Below are positions 61,302 to 64,000 of a stretch of DNA of 64,000 nt, piece by piece. This DNA comes from Qipengyuania_B thermophila (GTDB lineage: Bacteria; Pseudomonadota; Alphaproteobacteria; Sphingomonadales; Sphingomonadaceae), in the NCBI RefSeq assembly GCF_004153605.1, contig NZ_SDSI01000007.1, forward strand, positions 1-64,000, written 5' to 3'. The first letter of the stretch is position 1. Each line of letters opens with the position of its first letter. Position numbers and translations under genes: made by a program. The notes below the pieces were generated by a model. The model was given only the letters and a program-made list of their open reading frames with translations, had not been told where the DNA came from and did not search any database.

Positions 61302-62361
61302 CGTCCTGCCTGATGCCCTTCCAGTCGCCGCGCGCGTCGTGTCCGGCATCCAGCCGACGGGCAACCTGCACCTTGGCAATTATCTGGGCGCCATCCGCAA
61401 CTGGGTGGCCATGCAGAACAGCCTGGGGCCGGACGGCACCTGCCTGTTCTTCCTGGCCGACCTGCACGCCCTGTCCATGCCGCTCGACCCTGCCCGCCTG
61501 CGGCGCGAGACGGTCGAAATGGCGGCGACGCTGCTGGCCTGCGGCATCGATCCGACGCGCTCGGTCCTGTTCAACCAGGGGCAGGTGCCGCAGCACGCCG
61601 AGCTTCAGTGGCTGCTGAACGGCACCGCCCGGATGGGCTGGCTGAACCGCATGACGCAGTGGAAGGACAAGGCAGGAAAGAACCGCGAGGGCGCGAGTGT
61701 CGCCCTGTTCACCTATCCCGTCCTGCAGGCCGCGGACGTGCTGCTGTACCAGGCAACCCACGTCCCCGTGGGGGAGGACCAGAAGCAGCACCTTGAGCTC
61801 GCGCGGGACATCGCGCAGAAGTTCAACAACGACTTCGCCGAGCCGCAGCTTGGCCGGCCGCTGTTCACCCTGCCCGAGCCGATTATCCCGCCCAGCGCGG
61901 CGCGCATCATGTCGCTGCGCGACGGGTCGGCCAAGATGTCGAAGTCGGATCCCTCGGACATGAGCCGCATCAACCTCACCGATGGCGCCGACGCCATCGT
62001 CCAGAAGATCCGCAAGGCCCGCACCGATCCCGAGCCGTTGCCGTCGGAGGCGGAGGGGCTGGACGGGCGGGCGGAGGCGGCGAACCTCGTCACCATCTAT
62101 GCCAGCCTCGCCGGAACGCACGTCGCCGCCGTGCTGGCCGATCATGGCGGGTCCGGCTTCGGGGCGTTCAAGAACGCGCTCGCGGACCTGCTCGTCGCCA
62201 CCCTCGAACCCATTTCCACGCGTCTGCGCGACCTGCTCGCCGATCCCCGCCATGTCGAGCAGATGCTGGTCGACGGCGCGGTGCGCGCCCGCGCGCTGGC
62301 CCAGCCCACGCTTGACGCCGCCTACAAAGCGGCCGGCATCCTGCGCCCCGGCTCCCTCTAA
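61294..62361 (+). CDS. trpS: Tryptophanyl-tRNA synthetase
   Basis: 355 residues. Class I motifs: the HIGH-equivalent in SGIQPTGNLHLGNYLGAIRNW and KMSKS in SAKMSKSDPSD. The tryptophan-site region DLHALSMPLDP is also recognisable. It charges tRNA-Trp. It overlaps the murJ end and probably shares its transcript, a common pairing in this group. MPDVLPDALP is taken as the start. Confidence 0.97.
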   Translation: MPDVLPDALPVAARVVSGIQPTGNLHLGNYLGAIRNWVAMQNSLGPDGTCLFFLADLHALSMPLDPARLRRETVEMAATLLACGIDPTRSVLFNQGQVPQHAELQWLLNGTARMGWLNRMTQWKDKAGKNREGASVALFTYPVLQAADVLLYQATHVPVGEDQKQHLELARDIAQKFNNDFAEPQLGRPLFTLPEPIIPPSAARIMSLRDGSAKMSKSDPSDMSRINLTDGADAIVQKIRKARTDPEPLPSEAEGLDGRAEAANLVTIYASLAGTHVAAVLADHGGSGFGAFKNALADLLVATLEPISTRLRDLLADPRHVEQMLVDGAVRARALAQPTLDAAYKAAGILRPGSL

Positions 62362-62383
62362 CCCGCTTAAAACCCGTCGTTTT

Positions 62384-62403
62384 CTCGCTTTGTTCAAAGC
62401 GAG
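62384..62403. terminator. Inverted repeat downstream of trpS
   Basis: CTCGCTTTG (62384-62392), two bases, CAAAGCGAG (62395-62403): a perfect 9-base palindrome 22 bases after the trpS stop, preceded by TTTT. It may be the end of the secB-murJ-trpS region or an operator for the gene below. The tiny loop makes a strong RNA hairpin less certain. Confidence 0.45.
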
Positions 62404-62480
62404 TTCACCTTGCCGCAGCTAAGGCACGGAACAACGCTCGCCCTGGCGAGTCGGTGACAATGCGAAAGGCGGAGAAGGCG

Positions 62481-63182
62481 ATGGGCAAGTTTCATCAGTT
62501 CGGGCGTGCGGCAAAACTGGCGTCGGTGCCGCTGCTCCTCGCGAGCCTGGCGGCCTGCGCCACCCCGTTCCGCGCCGACGTGTCGCGCTTCCAGTCGCAG
62601 CTTCCGGCGCCTCAGGGGCAGACCTTTGCCGTGGTCGCCGCCGATCCGGCGCTCCAGGGCGGGCTCGAGTTCGCGCTGTACGCGAACTACGTGGCCGATC
62701 AGATGCAGCGCCTCGGCTATCAGCGCGCTTCCTCACCCGAGACCGCAAACCTGCTGGTCCGCTTCAACTACGGTGTCGACAACGGCCGCACGCAGATCCG
62801 CTCCACTCCGGGTTTCCGCGATCCGTTCTGGGGTCCGTGGTACGGATATGGGCGCTTCTACCGTTCGCCCTTCGGCCACCGCAGCTACTGGGGTCCGGGC
62901 GCCTGGGCCTACGGCTTCCACGATCCGTTCTTCGGCGGGCCGGAAATCCGCAGCTACACCGTCTTCACCAGCGGCATTTCGCTGCAGATCGAGCAGGCGG
63001 GCACGGGACAGCGGCTGTTCGAAGGGCGGGCCGAGGCGGTCTCCACCTCGAACCGGCTGCAGCACCTCGTGCCGAATCTGGTCGAGGCGATGTTCACCGA
63101 TTTCCCCGGCAATTCCGGCGAGACGGTGCGGATCTCGATCGCGCCCGAAGGGGACCGGCGCACCGTCCGGCCGATCCGTTGA
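62481..63182 (+). CDS. DUF4136 lipoprotein
   Basis: 233 residues from the ATG at 62481, with GGAG upstream; an ATG at 62460 adds seven. A lipoprotein signal has its lipobox in LLASLAAC. The DUF4136 pattern is TPFRADVSRFQSQLP, QTFAVVAADP, and ANYVADQMQRLGYQRASSPETANLLVRFNYGV. A Trp/Tyr/Pro/Gly-rich insert lies at about 115-155 (FWGPWYGYGRFYR). It should be anchored in the outer membrane or periplasm. Function unknown. Confidence 0.88.
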   Translation: MGKFHQFGRAAKLASVPLLLASLAACATPFRADVSRFQSQLPAPQGQTFAVVAADPALQGGLEFALYANYVADQMQRLGYQRASSPETANLLVRFNYGVDNGRTQIRSTPGFRDPFWGPWYGYGRFYRSPFGHRSYWGPGAWAYGFHDPFFGGPEIRSYTVFTSGISLQIEQAGTGQRLFEGRAEAVSTSNRLQHLVPNLVEAMFTDFPGNSGETVRISIAPEGDRRTVRPIR

Positions 63183-63274
63183 GCAACGTCTGAAAGCAGC
63201 GGGCGGAGCGGCGAGTGGTCGCGCCGCCCGTTGCGCCAGCGTGCCTGCCTCCGGCGGACCCCGCGCCGACCGCT

Positions 63275-63598
63275 TCACCCGCGGCGGGCGCGGATGACCG
63301 CCACCCCTACCGCTATGGCGACGGATGCGATCAGGAACGCCGGAGGAAAGCTGGGGCCGCTGCTTCGCGCCCCGGCGATGCGGTCGTCGGCCAGCGTGAT
63401 CAGCCAGTTGCCGAAGTGGATCGCCGCCAGCAGCAGGACAAAGGTAAGCGCGACGGCGCGCGGCGCCGTGGCCTGCCAGCCCGTGCCGCGCGCCACGATG
63501 CGCAGCAGGCGGGACGCCACCCAGACGAGCACCACCGTCCAGGCTGCCAGCAGAACGAGGCCGAGGAGCACCGTGCCGAGGGGCAGCAGTCCGGTCAC
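63275..63598 (-). CDS. Small membrane protein, unknown
   Basis: 107 residues with three hydrophobic segments: TVLLGLVLLAAWTVVLVWVA (about 9-28), AVALTFVLLLAAIHFGNWLI (about 48-67) and FLIASVAIAVGVAVI (about 88-102), ending in RARRG. I do not recognise the family. It starts 12 bases downstream of the dut stop on the same strand and is probably co-transcribed with it. Function unknown. Confidence 0.7.
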   Translation of the reverse strand: MTGLLPLGTVLLGLVLLAAWTVVLVWVASRLLRIVARGTGWQATAPRAVALTFVLLLAAIHFGNWLITLADDRIAGARSSGPSFPPAFLIASVAIAVGVAVIRARRG

Positions 63599-63610
63599 GG
63601 GATCAGCCTG

Positions 63611-64000
63611 TCACATCCCTGTCGAGCCGAAGCCACCGTCGCCCCGCTGCGTGAGCGGCACGCTGTCGACGACGCGCCACGCCGCGCGGACAACCGGCGC
63701 GAGCACAAGCTGGGCGATCCGCTCGCCACGCCGGACGATGAAAGGTTCGGTGCCGTGGTTGATCAGGATGACCTTGAGCTCGCCGCGGTAGTCGGCGTCG
63801 ATCGTGCCCGGCGTGTTCGGCACCGTGACGCCATGACGCAGCGCCAGCCCCGAGCGGGGCCGCACCTGCACCTCGTAGCCGTCGGGGATCGCCAGCACCA
63901 GCCCCGTGGCCACGGCATGGCGCGCGCCGGGCGCCAGTTCCACCGTCTCGGCCGCGGCGACATCCATTCCCGCGGCGCCGGTCGTGGCGTAGGCCGGAAG
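63611..64000 (-). CDS. dut: Deoxyuridine triphosphatase, N-terminus beyond window
   Basis: The visible part reads LPAYATTGAAGMDVAAAE from the right edge, then RPRSGLALRHGVTVPNTPGTIDADYRGE and the C-terminal QRGDGGFGSTGM. These are trimeric dUTPase motifs: the Asp in GAAGMD, the RPRSG, the GTIDADYRG active site and the glycine-rich end that closes on substrate. It hydrolyses dUTP to dUMP. The first residues lie past 64000. The downstream small membrane protein follows by 12 bases. Confidence 0.96.
   Translation of the reverse strand, partial: LPAYATTGAAGMDVAAAETVELAPGARHAVATGLVLAIPDGYEVQVRPRSGLALRHGVTVPNTPGTIDADYRGELKVILINHGTEPFIVRRGERIAQLVLAPVVRAAWRVVDSVPLTQRGDGGFGSTGM

Overview
The window is a high-GC chromosomal segment with dense, mostly housekeeping gene content. 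The gene families point to an alphaproteobacterium, most likely of the Sphingomonadales. This is an inference from a CrtW/CrtZ carotenoid pair, a DUF1476 (ATPase zeta-type) protein, BolA next to a CGFS glutaredoxin, SecB, a Tim44-like protein and a Psp operon. No rRNA, CRISPR array, integrase, transposase or recognisable prophage is present. One tRNA gene (Arg, anticodon TCT) was found.

Layout. 1-3182 (minus): rimP-nusA-ylxR-infB translation/transcription operon with stop/start overlaps throughout; infB runs off the left edge. 3310-6996: phage-shock region, with pspF divergent from pspA-pspB-pspC and three further small membrane/coiled-coil proteins, served by a textbook sigma-54 promoter. 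7064-8066: sufE and a membrane protein. 8136-9409 (minus): carotenoid ketolase crtW and hydroxylase crtZ. 9466-13054: thioesterase, quinone oxidoreductase, DUF1476, BolA, monothiol glutaredoxin, Nudix hydrolase. 13115-16375: a 1086-residue autotransporter with an intact trypsin-like triad. 16617-18245: MscS-type channel. 18272-22134 (minus): tRNA-Arg, exopolyphosphatase and polyphosphate kinase.

22225-30147 (minus): a compact VirB-type secretion cluster (virB1-2-3-4-6-9-10-11) with no visible virB5, virB7, virB8 or virD4. 30343-32345: TPP riboswitch and thiC, with a hairpin that can hide the thiC ribosome binding site. 32405-35513: DUF2726 protein, CsbD-like protein, S9 peptidase. 35618-40218: sugar module (GH1-like glycosidase, SMP-30 lactonase, galactonate dehydratase, aldose epimerase), which fits oxidative galactose/galactonate use. 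40287-44175: double-domain KaiC-like ATPase overlapping a hybrid histidine kinase. 44215-46559: glutathione-dependent formaldehyde oxidation (class III ADH, VOC protein, S-formylglutathione hydrolase).

46560-47350 is a clear low-GC patch with one FkbM methyltransferase, probably acquired by transfer. 47375-49498 (minus): ruvA and ruvB, split by an oppositely oriented GIY-YIG nuclease gene bounded by inverted copies of a palindromic repeat. 49712-55619: aroC, then a peroxide-defence group ahpC-ahpF-katG with a possible operator before ahpC and two strong hairpins between ahpC and ahpF. 55693-63182: TSUP transporter, Smr, MltA, Tim44-like, SecB, MurJ, TrpS and DUF4136 genes. 63275-64000 (minus): small membrane protein and the dut gene, cut by the right edge.

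The items most worth a second look are the GIY-YIG/inverted-palindrome cassette inside ruvAB, the enlarged Psp operon with repeated PspB-like tails, the reduced VirB cluster, the KaiC-kinase pair and the protease autotransporter.
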